A DNA stretch of 64,000 nt from Bidens hawaiensis. Lineage: Eukaryota; Streptophyta; Magnoliopsida; Asterales; Asteraceae. This document shows positions 33,284 to 44,284 of this stretch, piece after piece; position 1 is the first letter of the stretch, and each line of letters begins with the position of its first letter. The position numbers and the translations under genes were made by a program. Under the pieces are notes generated by a model, which worked only from the letters and a program-made list of their open reading frames with translations, was not told the origin of the DNA and searched no databases. The stretch is taken from contig JAIQDT010001127.1 of the NCBI GenBank assembly GCA_021521415.1, positions 725,186 to 789,185 of the forward strand, given 5' to 3'.

Positions 33284-34377
33284 GTCCAAGGGGCAGAGCC
33301 CCTGGCTGGGGTCGAGCTGCCAGGTCAGCTTGGAAAAATTTTATTTCCATTAACTGTCTTAACACATTTTTCATTAGGTTTTTAATTTATTTTCTAATTT
33401 GCTAACTCCAGCGAACTTATCATTAAGCGAACTTAACAATAAGCGAACTTAACATTAAGCGAACTTACTGTAAGCGAACTTAACGTCATGCGAACTTATC
33501 ATCAGCGAACTTGTATTAGGCGAAGTTCATAGTAGGCGAACTTGCTGCAGCGAACTTAGTCAATCAGCGAAGTTGATCAGTTAGGCGAACTTGCTTGCAG
33601 GCGAACTTGCTTGCAGGCGAACTTACTTGCAGGCGAAGTTCGCTTGTAGGCGAAGTTGTGCAGCAGCCGCCGCTGTTCGTCCTTAATCCCCAAAATAATC
33701 ATCGTTTTACCGAGAAATCCATGGGTATGGTATTTGACTAACCCGTGATCATTCCTATGGTCGTTTTTGGATATGGTTTGACCCGAAAACACGTAAAGTT
33801 TGGACCTTTAAGTTCAAAAACGTTCATTACTAGTGTTAAGGGTTCATTAATCGAGCCGTTTCCATTTTCGGGTTCATTACACTCGTATTTATCATCAAGT
33901 TTACAACTTTATGTTTCGTTTATACCCGATCTACTCTCGTTCTAAGTTTCAATGCTAAACGCTAATAAAACGTAAACTTTAAAGGGTCAAGAACATACCT
34001 TTAGTGCTCGTTTGGATCTCGTTTAACTTGTTTATGCACTCTAGATCTTGTGTAATAAAGATCTAATACCAACTAACGTTCGTTTGGCCTCAAGCCCCTC
34101 TCGTCTCTCTCGGCCGTGTATACGGTGGTGTGTGGTGTGTGTGTTTTGGAGTGTGTAGAGATTTATGAAGGATGGAAATGATAGTTAGGGTTTTTGGATG
34201 GTTTAAGGGGATATTTATATTTCTTAAAGCCCATGAACCTAAGGCCCATTACCCTTAATCCATCTTAATTAATCTAAGTCCATGGTCCTTTCTTTATTAG
34301 GCATAAGTTAACTATTAACACACGATAACTAAACGCGACTTTCTTTATTTAATATTAGAATATTTTAGGATGTTACA
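33284..34377 (-). mobile_element. 5' LTR of the chromovirus, truncated (1,094 bp kept)
   Basis: Matches 24813-25888. Begins (minus strand) TGTAACATCC at 34377 and stops at the GTCCAAGGGGCAGAGCCCC block. TATA box kept, near 34212 on the minus strand (one base changed). About six substitutions from the other LTR outside the minisatellite. Retains U3 and promoter but not the LTR end. Confidence 0.9.
33411..33660 (-). repeat. GCGAACTTA minisatellite in 5' LTR
   Basis: Same array as at 24942-25165 with an additional AACAATAA unit near 33434 and an additional ACTTGCAG unit near 33620, and lacking one GCTTACA unit. Confidence 0.9.
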
Positions 34378-34382
34378 GAAGG

Positions 34383-35640
34383 TTTAGGGTTTGAGAGATA
34401 GAAGATGAAAATTTTGGTCTGACCCACTAAAATTCCATCGGATCTATTAATATGTTGACACGTGGCGTGATTTTAAAAATCCAAAAATTCTGTCGGACGG
34501 TGTTAAAATTCAGTAGGCCTCGACGGAAAAAATGATTACTTTGAAGATTTTTTTATAAACGTAGGCTATTTTCTAAATAAATTGGTCAAATATGACTATT
34601 TTGAGAAATTTCTCAAGATTTATTCTTACAAAAAGGGATGAACCTTATAACTACATAAAAGATTAGAGACTACATTGTTAATAATTAATGTTACCCTCAC
34701 TCTAGCCTAAGTCACAATTTATAGCCTAAGCTAGAGGCGCATACTTGGAGAAGAGCGAGCCGTTGGAGTAGCAATAAATCCCGGATGATGAAAGCTACGA
34801 GCCTACGAGCATGCCTCCATGAGCCCATAAATCAAGTTGAAGAAGTCCAAGTTTGAGAAAGCCCATATCCATAAAAAGTAAAAATAAAACCTTTTAAATA
34901 CAAGGATTATCAATTTTGAATAAGATATAATTTTAACGCTACAAAAATGAAAATAACATAAAAACTAATTTATTTCCAATAAAACATGTAAAAGTTGTAA
35001 ACAAAACAGGGTATATTTCAAAATTATTTTAACGCTACAAAAATGAAAGTAACATAAAAACTAATTGATTTCCAATAAAATATGTAAAAGTTGTAAACAA
35101 AACAGGATATATTTCAAAATTTCCCTGTGAAAACCCGTCTTTCAGGGCACTTTTTTTGCAATCCACCCATCAGAGAGTTTGGAAGATGTAGATAAAAAGT
35201 TCGTGGGAGTCACATTTATCAGCTAGCTAACTGATTGAACAAATACGACTAGACATGATCAAAATTTGCATTTTTTTTACTAACATACGCATCACCCTTC
35301 ACACTATGAACATCAAATAGCTTTAATGTCGAAATGACATTTTTTTCTTTGTATTTTAACCAAAAACATTATTTTGTTAAAATAAAAAAAAACAACTTTA
35401 AACCTCACTCAATTTAAAGATGGTAAAAAACGAGTATATTAATGTTAGAAAACGGTTTTATGGATTAAATGACATTAAGAAAACCGTCATGTACCCATAC
35501 CCAACCTGACTAGGCATGTTATATCGGCTACCCATTCATACCCCAAGAACCCGGGTCATGTTTCTAAAAAGAACCCATTCCAACCCTACGCGAATTGAAA
35601 AAAACCCAGTAAAAAACCAGTTCCGTTTTCATATGGTACA
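34383..35640. other. host spacer right of the chromovirus, with a 96-bp tandem duplication
   Basis: 34383-34620 rejoins 23330-23729 across the retrotransposon. The outer edges (TGAGAAAATTCCCAAATTAG at ~23357; reverse complement of ~34612: TGAGAAATTTCTCAAAATAG) look like imperfect terminal inverted repeats of an older, unclassified DNA element. 34931-35122 is a 96-bp direct duplication starting TTTTAACGCTACAAAAATGA. The rest is AT-rich and unrecognised. Confidence 0.45.
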
Positions 35641-36760
35641 ATTTTCAACTTTCACACGTGTTTTAAATTAACTGTTATATTAGAGCTGTTTATCACAAAA
35701 ACAAGTTGATTAAGAATATATGTTTATATTGTAATGTAAAACACATCTTGAACACAACATGTTAGTTTTCATGTAAAAATGTACCTTGAAACAAAAGCAA
35801 TGAGATCTAGATATGCAATCATTATTCAACGTCACTCTCAAAATGAAAGCACGAATCTTGAGCGATCTTAATTAAAACCCTAGAATCTAGGAAGAATCCG
35901 AGGGACCGCACACGTGGTTTCGTTCATGGCTATTGCTTGAGTAAAGTGTTGGCCTTATTAGCACATGCTATATTACTGACCAACAAATCATATATTGCTA
36001 TAAGTCGAAAACACATAATCATGAGAGAGAATTGAAGTAGTACGTTATCTCACTAATGTAATCCGGCCTTTATGTATGTGAGTGTGTGTTTAATATGGAT
36101 TCAAAGAAATGTGACATAAAGATACAAAGACTATGTGATATGAAAACTAACGTAATATGAAAATCACATTATGTTAGACAGGAATAAACATTAAATATGA
36201 ACAAGAAAATGAAGTCGAATATGAAATGAGGGGTTTAAATGAAAAAAATCCCATCACGCCATATCACCACCAAGACATCTTGAAAGTGAATCGTATTCCA
36301 TAAATATGATATCTATCTAGATACGCTCAGATGACCCCTTCTCACAATGTCTTCTTATAAATTAAACCCTAATTTGATCTACTTTCCTTCATATAATATA
36401 TATATTCTTCATCAACACATCTTCATATAATCAAACCTAAGAATAAATACGGTGTTAACAGATCAATAATAAAAAAAAGTAACAAGCAACATGAGAACGT
36501 CTTAACTCTCATACCAGTTTTTTTATTCTTTTATATTAAATATAGATAATAAAAAAAATTATTAAATCAAATAACATAACTTTTTTCTTATAATGAAATG
36601 ATATAATTATTCTATTATATTTTTCCTGCCTGAATCTAAATTGCGTGAAACTAAATAAGTGGTTTTCAAAAACCAACTACTAGCCCACAAGATTCACTGA
36701 CCAAAGTGACACTCTAGAGAGAGTTATAAAATCAAATGAGAGGGTTAAATGAAAAATAAC
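35640..36760 (+). repeat. conserved upstream block of gene copy D/E
   Basis: Plus-strand copy of the block at 14560-16110 and 6166-5100. Landmarks: GAGATCTAGATATGCAATCA near 35801, CCGCACACGTGG (G-box) near 35907, ATCCGGCCTTTATGTATGTG near 36060 and GTTTTCAAAAACCA near 36660. Confidence 0.65.
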
Positions 36761-36778
36761 CCAACCTAACCCATCTTC

Positions 36779-36789
36779 TTATAAATGAA
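36779..36789 (+). promoter_or_regulatory. TATA box of copy D/E
   Basis: CTTATAAATGAAACCCTAAT, ~140 bp before the start codon at 36924. Confidence 0.6.
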
Positions 36790-36923
36790 ACCCTAATTCA
36801 TTCTACTCTCTTCGTTCATATATTCATCAACCCATCTTCTTCTCTAGCCAAGCGCCGTGTCTGTAACTCTACTCGTCTGATTGATGATCGACGCAGTGAA
36901 CAGATCATTGTGGATCATATAGC

Positions 36924-37012
36924 ATGTCGATTATTCATAGCGCCGGAAACAACAAACAAGTGATTAAACGGCTGTTTGATATAAATCAAAAGCCGGAAGA
37001 GGATGAAACCAA

Positions 37013-37062
<50 letters not shown>

Positions 37063-37256
37063 TTGCATGTTAAAAAGTTGTCATTTTGTAGTATGTTCAG
37101 CTCTTATCAATATCAGTGATCTATATATTACTATATATTAATATCATTTTTAGGTATTTATTCTGAGAATTGCATCGCCTTGTACATTGCAGGGTTCGTA
37201 ACGTGCAAGCAAGCTTTAGAGAAAATATATATTGGATCTGGATCTTGTGGAGATTT
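36924..37256 (+). pseudogene. exons 1-2 of chimeric gene copy D/E
   Basis: Exon 1 36924-37018 (MSIIHSAGNNKQVIKRLFDI then NQKPEEDETKQ), donor GT at 37019. The intron holds (TA)20. Exon 2 37193-37256 after TTGCAG, donor GTAAGT at 37257. The GSGSCGD glycine-loop-like reading of exon 2 is out of frame with exon 1, as in copy B. Intron 2 runs to 37357, is interrupted by a hAT-like element and the Tat retrotransposon, and resumes at 49812 with sequence continuous with copy B (CTATTAGATTTATT...GCTCAAC). So the gene goes on at 50075. Confidence 0.55.
37019..37060 (+). repeat. (TA)n microsatellite in intron 1
   Basis: About 20 TA units starting right at the GT donor of exon 1. Copies B, C and F carry shorter TA runs at the same place. 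Confidence 0.9.
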
Positions 37257-37432
37257 GTAAGTGGATTATTTCTAATATTTGTGCTAACTATGTGTCACTG
37301 TTTTCGTGTGTTGATCGACATTTTTGATCTTGATCCGTAGCAACGCACCGAGCTGGCGTAGGGGTGTGCTGGGGCGGTTTTGGGCTAAAACCAAACCAAA
37401 ATCCAAAACTTCGGTTTTTGGAATTTTAAAAC

Positions 37433-38291
37433 TGAAGAGGTAGGTTCCCGCAAATCCCAGTTGGACCCGCAAGACTCACCTTGAAGAGGTACGTCTGCGC
37501 AAAGACCAACTGGATCCGCAGGAACCACCATGCTCAGAGAGATGAAGACCTTACACGCAGTAAGCCAGCTGTCCCCGCAGGAAAGCCTCCCTTGGTACAG
37601 TACCCTGCCTGTTCCCGCAGCTGTGGGTACAAGCCAAGAAGGAAGGCTACCCGCACTAACAGTAAGGCTACACGCACAAGGCACTAACTCTTATACTTCA
37701 GCAATCACCTGAAGAAGGAATGAGCAGGGTGGGAATATTCCCGCCCAAAAGAGCCAGTCCGTACGCTTCTAGAAGATCTTTTGTACTATACCTACCAAGG
37801 TATGGACAAATGGACAAGATCTGACAAAAGCAACCCATGAACCAATCACAGGGTGACAGCTCACTGACAATAGTACGAGGAGGAGCACGCTCCAGTACAA
37901 AATGTCACTATCAGCCGCTGCCTACCCACCAACTCACATCGTGGCACGAACGTAGCCCATAGTTGGTGGAAAAGGAATATTATATACAGCTGGCCGTACC
38001 TGCTTGGAAACCTACCTTCGGCTATAAATACTCCAACACCTTGGAACGGTATCATCATCTTCTCTCTAGCTATTTCTCTCTATATACACTTATATTCAGA
38101 ACAATCTAGTCTGATTCTCACGCCGGAGGGTGGTCACAAGGAGGAACCCCCCATTCTCAGTGACGAGCTTACGGTGTCTGTTTTGCAGGTCGAGAAGAAT
38201 AACCATCTTTGCCGGACCTAACCATCGTGGGAAACATCTACTTAACCCTAAGATTATCCTTAATTTGTCGGGGTCATTTAGTGTTTCTTCA
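37433..38291 (+). mobile_element. 5' LTR of the Tat element (859 bp)
   Basis: Starts TGAAGAGGTAGGTTCC, ends GTTTCTTCA. TATA box GGCTATAAATACTCC near 38022. Pairs with 48504-49367. Confidence 0.93.
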
Positions 38292-38309
38292 TTGGTGCCA
38301 TCCGTGGGA
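38292..38309 (+). other. primer-binding site of the Tat element
   Basis: TTGGTGCCATCCGTGGGA directly after the LTR end. This TGGTGCC-type site is usual in the Tat/Athila branch, which does not use initiator Met tRNA; the exact tRNA was not determined. Confidence 0.75.
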
Positions 38310-38360
38310 CAAGCTAGAACTTACTCTTCTTTTTCTCAGTTTTTTCAAATTTCTGGAAAG

Positions 38361-40016
38361 ATGGTTAAGGTTACTCCGATGCCAAAGCCACCGTGTAACC
38401 AAGAAACTCCGGTAACCACAACCTCAGCTACTGGGGAGAACACCGGTGAATACACGATTGTTACGAACACTACCCCGGTTACCCAAGCCGGGGCAAGTGC
38501 AGTAAACAATCCTCTCCTGGGACTCATTGATACCCAGTTGGGGAGACAACAGACGAGACTTCCCCGAAAAACACCAGAACAAGTTAAAGCTTGGGCGGAA
38601 GCACGTCAGAAAGAATTCCAAGCCGAGTTGGACGAACGTTTACGTTCACTCCAACAGGCCAATGACCAATTCGGAAGCACTCGACAACAGCTCAACATGA
38701 GCAATGATTGCGAGTATGTGGATGAAGATTGGGAAGAATCTGACAGTGACGCAAACCCACGTCATAAGGTGAAAGGGAAGCGTAAAGAAACAGACTTCCA
38801 CTCGAGAAGAAATTTCGAAGAAACTTTCGAACCAAAGAACACGGGGGTAACCCACGTGACTTCTCCAAAACTTTCAGACCAACAGTTGCGAATGCGGGGA
38901 ACGTCCAAATTTGCAAGGGACATTGCGGAAGCAATCGCTCCAAAGAGTGCCAAACAGATGTCCAACATAGGCACTTACGATGGCATATCTGACCCGGACG
39001 ATCACATGAACAGATTTATAGCGGGGGCAACCGTCAGTAATTGGACGGAACCCACATGGTGTTACATGTTCCAAATGACACTCGTCGGGCCAGCCAGAGC
39101 GTGGTTTGATCATCTACCGGTCCACCACATCTACGATTAGGCAGACTTCCAGCACAAGTTCAGCCAGCACTTCAGTCAACAAAGAAAATATACTGAAGAG
39201 CAATGGACGATCCTCAACTGCATCCGGGAAGAAGACGAATCTTTGCTAGACTTCATCACTCGCTTCAACTCAAAGAAGCTAAGTCTGGGCACTATTAGCG
39301 AAGATCTTGTTCGCGCCGCTTTCATCCAGGGCGCTGAGTACCCAGAGCTCATCCGCACATTGACAGGTAAAGACGGCATGCCATCCACGTGGGATGCCAT
39401 CATGATGGCAGCTAAACGCTTTGCCGAAACGGAGAAGCAACTGGGTAGAAATCTTCCCCAGAGCACAAACCCCTACACTCAGAGAACAAGAGAAAATAAC
39501 GTCCGTACCGCCCGACACAACAAAAAGAGGAAGCTTGGTATTTGGCAGTCAAGGGTAAACTTTGACACCTCATCCAGCTCTCGCCCTCTCCTAGGCGGAA
39601 GGGACAACACGCAGTCGTCGAACTGGAATCCCAGATGGACGCCACTCACCAAAAGCGTTACTGAGATATTTGCCACCGAGAGGCTCCCATGGCCAAAGGC
39701 TCCAATAATCCGACAGCGTCAAAACGCTGATCAGAGCAAATCCTGTGACTTCCGCGGGACAAAAGGCCACACCACGGACGAATGCACATCCTTGAAGGAT
39801 GTCGTCGAAACATTCGTCAAAGATGGGAAACTCACACACCTCGTGGCGTCAATCAAGAACGGAGGGAGGAAAGAAAATCGGTACAAGGGCAATGGACGGA
39901 AGCCCGTCGACATCAGCATTCACATGGTTCACGGCAATGTCAGAGAAAGGAAACGACGAACAACAGAGCCAAGTGCGTGGAAGGAAGCAGAAGTGCGCTT
40001 CCCGCGTGTGCCAGGG
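38361..40016 (+). pseudogene. Tat gag, with one stop and a frameshift at a G run
   Basis: Likely start 38361 (MVKVTPMPKPPCNQETPV); the upstream open frame lies in the LTR. The gag domain covers RDIAEAIAPKSAKQMSN, GISDPDDHMNRFIAGATV, MFQMTLVGPARAWFDHLP, then a TAG at 39138-39140, and continues in the same frame: FSQHFSQQRKYTEEQW, REEDESLLDFITRFN, VRAAFIQGAEYPELI. A single knuckle-like motif CDFRGTKGHTTDEC (second C changed) is near 39747. Around the G run at 40013-40020 the open frame switches to the one carrying protease. Frame loss could be mutational or a sequencing length error in the homopolymer. Confidence 0.85.
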
Positions 40017-40389
40017 GGGGCCCAACAAAGAAGGCCCCATAGTCATCAAAAGCCAGCTGGGGCACTACATCACCTCCCGCACCCTTGCTGATAATGGCGC
40101 TTCATCAACGGTCATGTATAGGCAGTTCTTCGACAAGCTAGACGACGAAGACAAAGAACGCTTAGAAACAGTTTACGCCTCGATGGAAGGGTTTGACGGC
40201 AGCACAAACACCCCATTGGGAATCCTATCTTTCCCCGTCACTCTCACGGACGGGAAGTACTCCTGTACAGAAGACGTGGACTTCGTTGTAATGAGGAAGC
40301 CACACCACACATACGACATTCTCTTCGGGAGAGATGGGATGGCAAGATTTAATGCCGTGGTGTTTTCGGTCCATGGTATGATGGGATGA
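40017..40389 (+). pseudogene. Tat aspartic protease
   Basis: GPIVIKSQLGHYITSRTLAD then NGASSTVMYRQFF (active site in the D-x-G form usual for Tat: here DNGAS), DKERLETVYASMEGFDG, TPLGILSFPVTL, then FVVMRKPHHTYDILFGRDG, which is the flap and hydrophobic end of retroviral-type proteases. A TGA at 40387-40389 separates it from the RT frame, with which it is in phase. Confidence 0.85.
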
Positions 40390-40410
40390 CCAACAGCTGA
40401 GGGCGTCGCT

Positions 40411-43400
40411 ATGATCACGGGCATTCCCCAGGTATGTATCGCATCTGTCTCATCTAAACCCAAACCAAAAATGGCTAAACCAACGACCTCTGAGCCAGAA
40501 GAATGGGCCTTCAATGGCAAATACCCTGACCAGGCCGTTGCCATTGGCCCAACGATCACCAATCCCACACGCACCTTACTCAAACGCTTGTTGCAAAAAA
40601 ATGCTGACATCTTCGCATGGACACCAGCTGACATGACTGGTGTACCTCGAAGTAAGGCTGAGCATAAGCTCAAGTGTGACCCAGCGTTTGCGCCGGTCAT
40701 ACAAAAGCGCCGCGTAATGGGTGCTGAGCAGGCTAACACGTGTAGAACCCAAGTCAAGGAACTCCTTGACACAGGCATCGTACGCGTTAGCAAATATCAA
40801 ACATGGGTTGCAAATCCCATCTTGGTACCAAAATCCAACAAACAATGGCGCATGTGCATAGATTTTAAAGACCTAAACAAAGCATGCCCCAAGGATTGTT
40901 ACCCGTTACCCGAAATTGACCTTAAGGTAGATTCATTAACACTGTTTCGCCTTAAATGCTTCCTTGATGCGTATAAAGGGTACCATCAAATCCACATGGT
41001 TGTTGACGATCAGGATAAAACCGCATTTCGGACGCCCGATGGCACATTTTGTTATCAAATGATGCCATTCGGACTAAAGAACGTCGGATCCACATACCAA
41101 CGCCTGATGGACAAAGAGTTTCATACCCAAATCGGGAGGAACTTGGAAGTTTACATGGATGACTTGGTCATCAAAAGCCTCGAGCCAGAGGCGATGTTGA
41201 AAGACATCGAAGAAACTTTCAACACGCTCAGAAAGATAAACATGAAGCTCAACCCGAGCAAGTGTTCCTTTGGGATGGAAGATGGGAAGTTCTTAGGAGT
41301 CATTGTTACCAAAGATGGCTTCAGAGCGAACCCTGACAAGGTTGAAGCCATTATGAAAATGGAATCACCTACTACCATCAAACAGGCTCAGACACTGAAT
41401 GGACGACTAGTCGCACTCAACCGCTTTTTGGCAAACCATGCGGATAGGTCGTTCCCATTCGTGTCAACATTGAGAAATTGTTTGAAGAAAACGCACTTCC
41501 GCTGGACACCAGAAGCGGAAGCAGCTTTTCAAGAGATTCGGTCACGCTTGGTTGAACTCCCAACACTCACAGCACCAGAAGTGGGGGAGGAATTAATTCT
41601 CTACCTCTCCGCCACAGACAGAGCAACCGGGGCAGTCCTACTAGTAGAACGAAAGGGCATCCAGATGCCCATCTACTATGTAAGCCGCGTCTTAACAGAC
41701 GTGGAAACCAGGTACTTCACCTTGGAAAAATTAGTCTTAGCGCTTGTACAGGCTCCACGCAGGCTAAGACGATATTTCCAAGGCCACCCAATCACCATTC
41801 TCACCAACTTCAAACTTGCAAACGTTCTTGGCAAACCCGAGTTGTCAGGGCGCCTAGCCAAATGGGCAATTGAGTTGGGAGAATACGCGATAAAGTACAA
41901 GCCAAGACCAGCCATAAAAGGCCAGGTCTTGGCCGACTTTATTGCAGAAGTCCCCGCTTCGCGGGAAAAAGTGTGCCAGGAAGAGGCTCAACCCTCTCCA
42001 GCACAAGACATTAACGATGTCTGGCGACTCTATACTGATGGAGCAGCCAACAACGAAGGTTCATACGCAGGGTTGAAACTAACTAACCCAGCAGGCCAAG
42101 AGTACACTTACGTTATTTGGCTGGATTTCCCAAGTACGAATAACGAAGCGGAGTACGAAGCATTCTTGGCCGGATTAAGAATTGCGCGTAAGATGGGGGT
42201 GAAAAACTTGGAAGCCCACGTGGATTCCATGCTAGTAGCCAACCAGATAAACGGGACGTACACGGCCGTGAACGACACAATGGCCCTGTACCTCGCACAA
42301 GCAAAAACCCTTATGCGCGATTTCAACGATTGCAAAGTTGTGCACATCAAGCGAAGCGAAAACAAATCTGCGGATGCATTAAGCAAGCTTGCATCGTTAG
42401 CCTTCACCCACTTGGGAAAGGACATCCGCGTTGAACTTCTTGGAGCACCATCAGTCCCGCACAAGGAAATTTGTGTCATCCAAACTGGCACGGAAACATG
42501 GATGACGCCAATCATAAATTACCTTGCAACGGGTGTATTACCAGAGTCAAAGACACAGGCAAGAAAGATACGCTGTAAATCACTGAACTATCAACTTGTT
42601 GATGACATACTTTACAGGCGTAATTTTCTTGGCCCACTCCTTAGATGCGTTGACGACCAAGATGCCGACTACCTCCTAAGGGAAGTACACGAAGGCATCT
42701 GTGGAGTACACGCAGGTCCACGCGCAGTTGTAGCTAAGCTAAACAACGCGGGATACTTTTGGCCGGGGATGCATACGGATGCGCTGGCCTACATCAGAAA
42801 ATGTAGGTCCTGCCAGCGCTACGCACCCAACACGCATCGCCCGAAGAACGAACTTGTTCCAGTCACTTCTTCATGGCCATTCCAAAAGTGGGCCATCGAT
42901 GTTACAGGCCCATTTCCCACAGCAGCAGGGAACGTTCAGTTCCTAGTGGTAGCCATCGACTACTTCACCAAGTGGATAGAAGCAAAACCCCTAGCCCAAA
43001 CAACCGCAAAACATATCAAAAAATTTATTTGGGAATTTATTATTTGTCGTTTTGGACTTCCACAGAATTTGGTGAGCGATAACGGCACCAACTTTGCTGA
43101 CCAGAAGCTACAAAAGTGGCTGAAAGAGCTTCAAATCACCCACACCTTTACCTCAGTGGCACACCCGCAGAGTAATGGTGAGGTGGAAAGAGCAAACAAG
43201 AGCATCGTCGACGGCATAAAGAAAAGACTCTTGGAGCATAGATCCGGCTGGGTGGACTAAGTTCCACATGTCCTTTGGGCAAACAGAACGCTGAAAAAAA
43301 CAAGCACGGGCGAAACCCCGTTCAGCCTCACCTATGGCACTGAAGCCATGGTTCCAATCGAGATTGGTCTACCCTCACCAAGAGTCATAACTCAACCAGA

Positions 43401-43728
43401 AGACAATGATGCGGAAAGACGGTTAGACCTTATGCTAACCGAAGAGCGCAGAGACTTAGCCGCAACGCGTGAAGAGAACTACAAGCGACAAATGCAAAGG
43501 TACTACAACACGCGGGTGAAACTCTGCAACTTCAATGTCGGAGACTACATACTGCGTAACAACGAGGCTTCGAACCAGGAGCGCCTAGGAAAGCTGGCCC
43601 CGGTCTGGGAAGAGCCATACATTATTAAAGAAGTTCTGGGAGAGGGCGCATACCGGCTCGAAAGGCTCGATGGCACCCCCATCCCAAGAACATGGAATGG
43701 AGCTCAATTACGCAGATGCTACATGTAG
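40411..43728 (+). pseudogene. Tat pol: RT, RNase H, archaeal RNase H, integrase (one stop)
   Basis: Open for 949 codons to a TAA at 43258-43260, then in the same frame to 43728. RT: VPKSNKQWRMCIDFKDLNKA, FLDAYKGYHQI, YQMMPFGLKN, catalytic YMDD near residue 248. First RNase H (gypsy type, degraded: LYLSATDRATGAVL, RYFTLEKLVLALV). Second, archaeal-type RNase H from residue ~540: YTDGAANNEGSYAG, STNNEAEYEAFLAGL, AHVDSMLVANQ, ENKSADALSKLAS. Integrase: zinc part H..H..C..C (HEGICGVHAG ... CRSCQRYAP), catalytic WAIDVTGPFP, LVSDNGTNF and SNGEVERANKS; C-terminal part after the stop: WANRTLKKTSTGETPFSLTY, VGDYILRNNEA, LAPVWEEPYIIKEV. Otherwise well preserved. Confidence 0.93.
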
Positions 43729-44284
43729 ATCAATTCCAAACTTGTAACGAACAGGCCTAGAACCACTTCTAATGGAAATGATTCTCCTTATCACATTGAT
43801 GTTGATAGCCTTACCTTTATACTTATGAACTGACCACACTGATATGCCGGTATTCACCGCATAAATAAGTGAGGGAGGAAGTAAGTCGTTGCGTGTGGAA
43901 AGCGGCACACCCGCATAAACACAAAAACAGTAAAAATTTCTAAGGGGAATATGAGGAAAACCTTCACGCAGGTCAGATATAGATGAAGTTTGGTCATCCT
44001 ACTAAGTGAAAGTGACGGTCCTACCCGCACAATCATGATAGAGGAAACAGAACATTAACCTATTATCTGACACGCGTCGAAAGGTTAACTTATTCAAAAT
44101 ACTTAGAAAATTGCTAAGTTAAACTAAAATATGCATGAGCAAATCATATAATGTTTACAAGGCAAGGCATTAACCAAACATTTATATTCACGATAAAAGC
44201 TGTTCAAACATTACAAAATGGCTAAGGTATCTACCCGCCTACAAAAGGCACAAATCTATCCTAACGGCTTGGAGGAATCAAGAT
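43729..44284. other. spacer between pol and the convergent antisense gene
   Basis: No ORF. It contains the 3' ends of both convergent transcription units of the Tat element. Nothing further recognised. Confidence 0.5.

Larger units (their letters stand above)
23730..34377 (-). mobile_element. minus-strand Ty3/gypsy chromovirus (Tekay-like), nested and internally deleted
   Basis: Two direct LTRs beginning (minus strand) TGTAACATCC, with a perfect 5-bp target duplication GAAGG at 23725-23729 and 34378-34382. In minus-strand order: 5' LTR (34377-33284), leader, gag, protease, RT, RNase H, start of integrase (to ~29584), then a foreign plus-strand element (29580-26052), the chromodomain end of integrase, a polypurine tract and the 3' LTR. 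Most of integrase and ~1.08 kb of the 5' LTR plus the PBS are missing. Outside the minisatellite the LTRs differ by about six substitutions in ~1.05 kb, so the insertion is recent. Non-autonomous. Confidence 0.92.

Noticed and set aside
23330..34620. Older MULE- or CACTA-like element interrupted by the chromovirus
   Set aside because: Outer edges look like imperfect inverted repeats (TGAGAAAATTCCCAAA / TGAGAAATTTCTCAAA) but I found no target duplication or internal hallmark, so it is noted only within the spacer entry.
37385..37712. ORFs repeated in both Tat LTRs (MPCACSLTV..., MLREMKTLH...)
   Set aside because: Present in LTR U3 upstream of the TATA box, overlapping each other on both strands; repetition reflects LTR duplication, not a gene.
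38345..42515. Many minus-strand ORFs of 60-206 aa opposite Tat gag-pol
   Set aside because: Shadows of a well-preserved plus-strand polyprotein; none has domains or a promoter, unlike the real antisense gene at 44285-47573.
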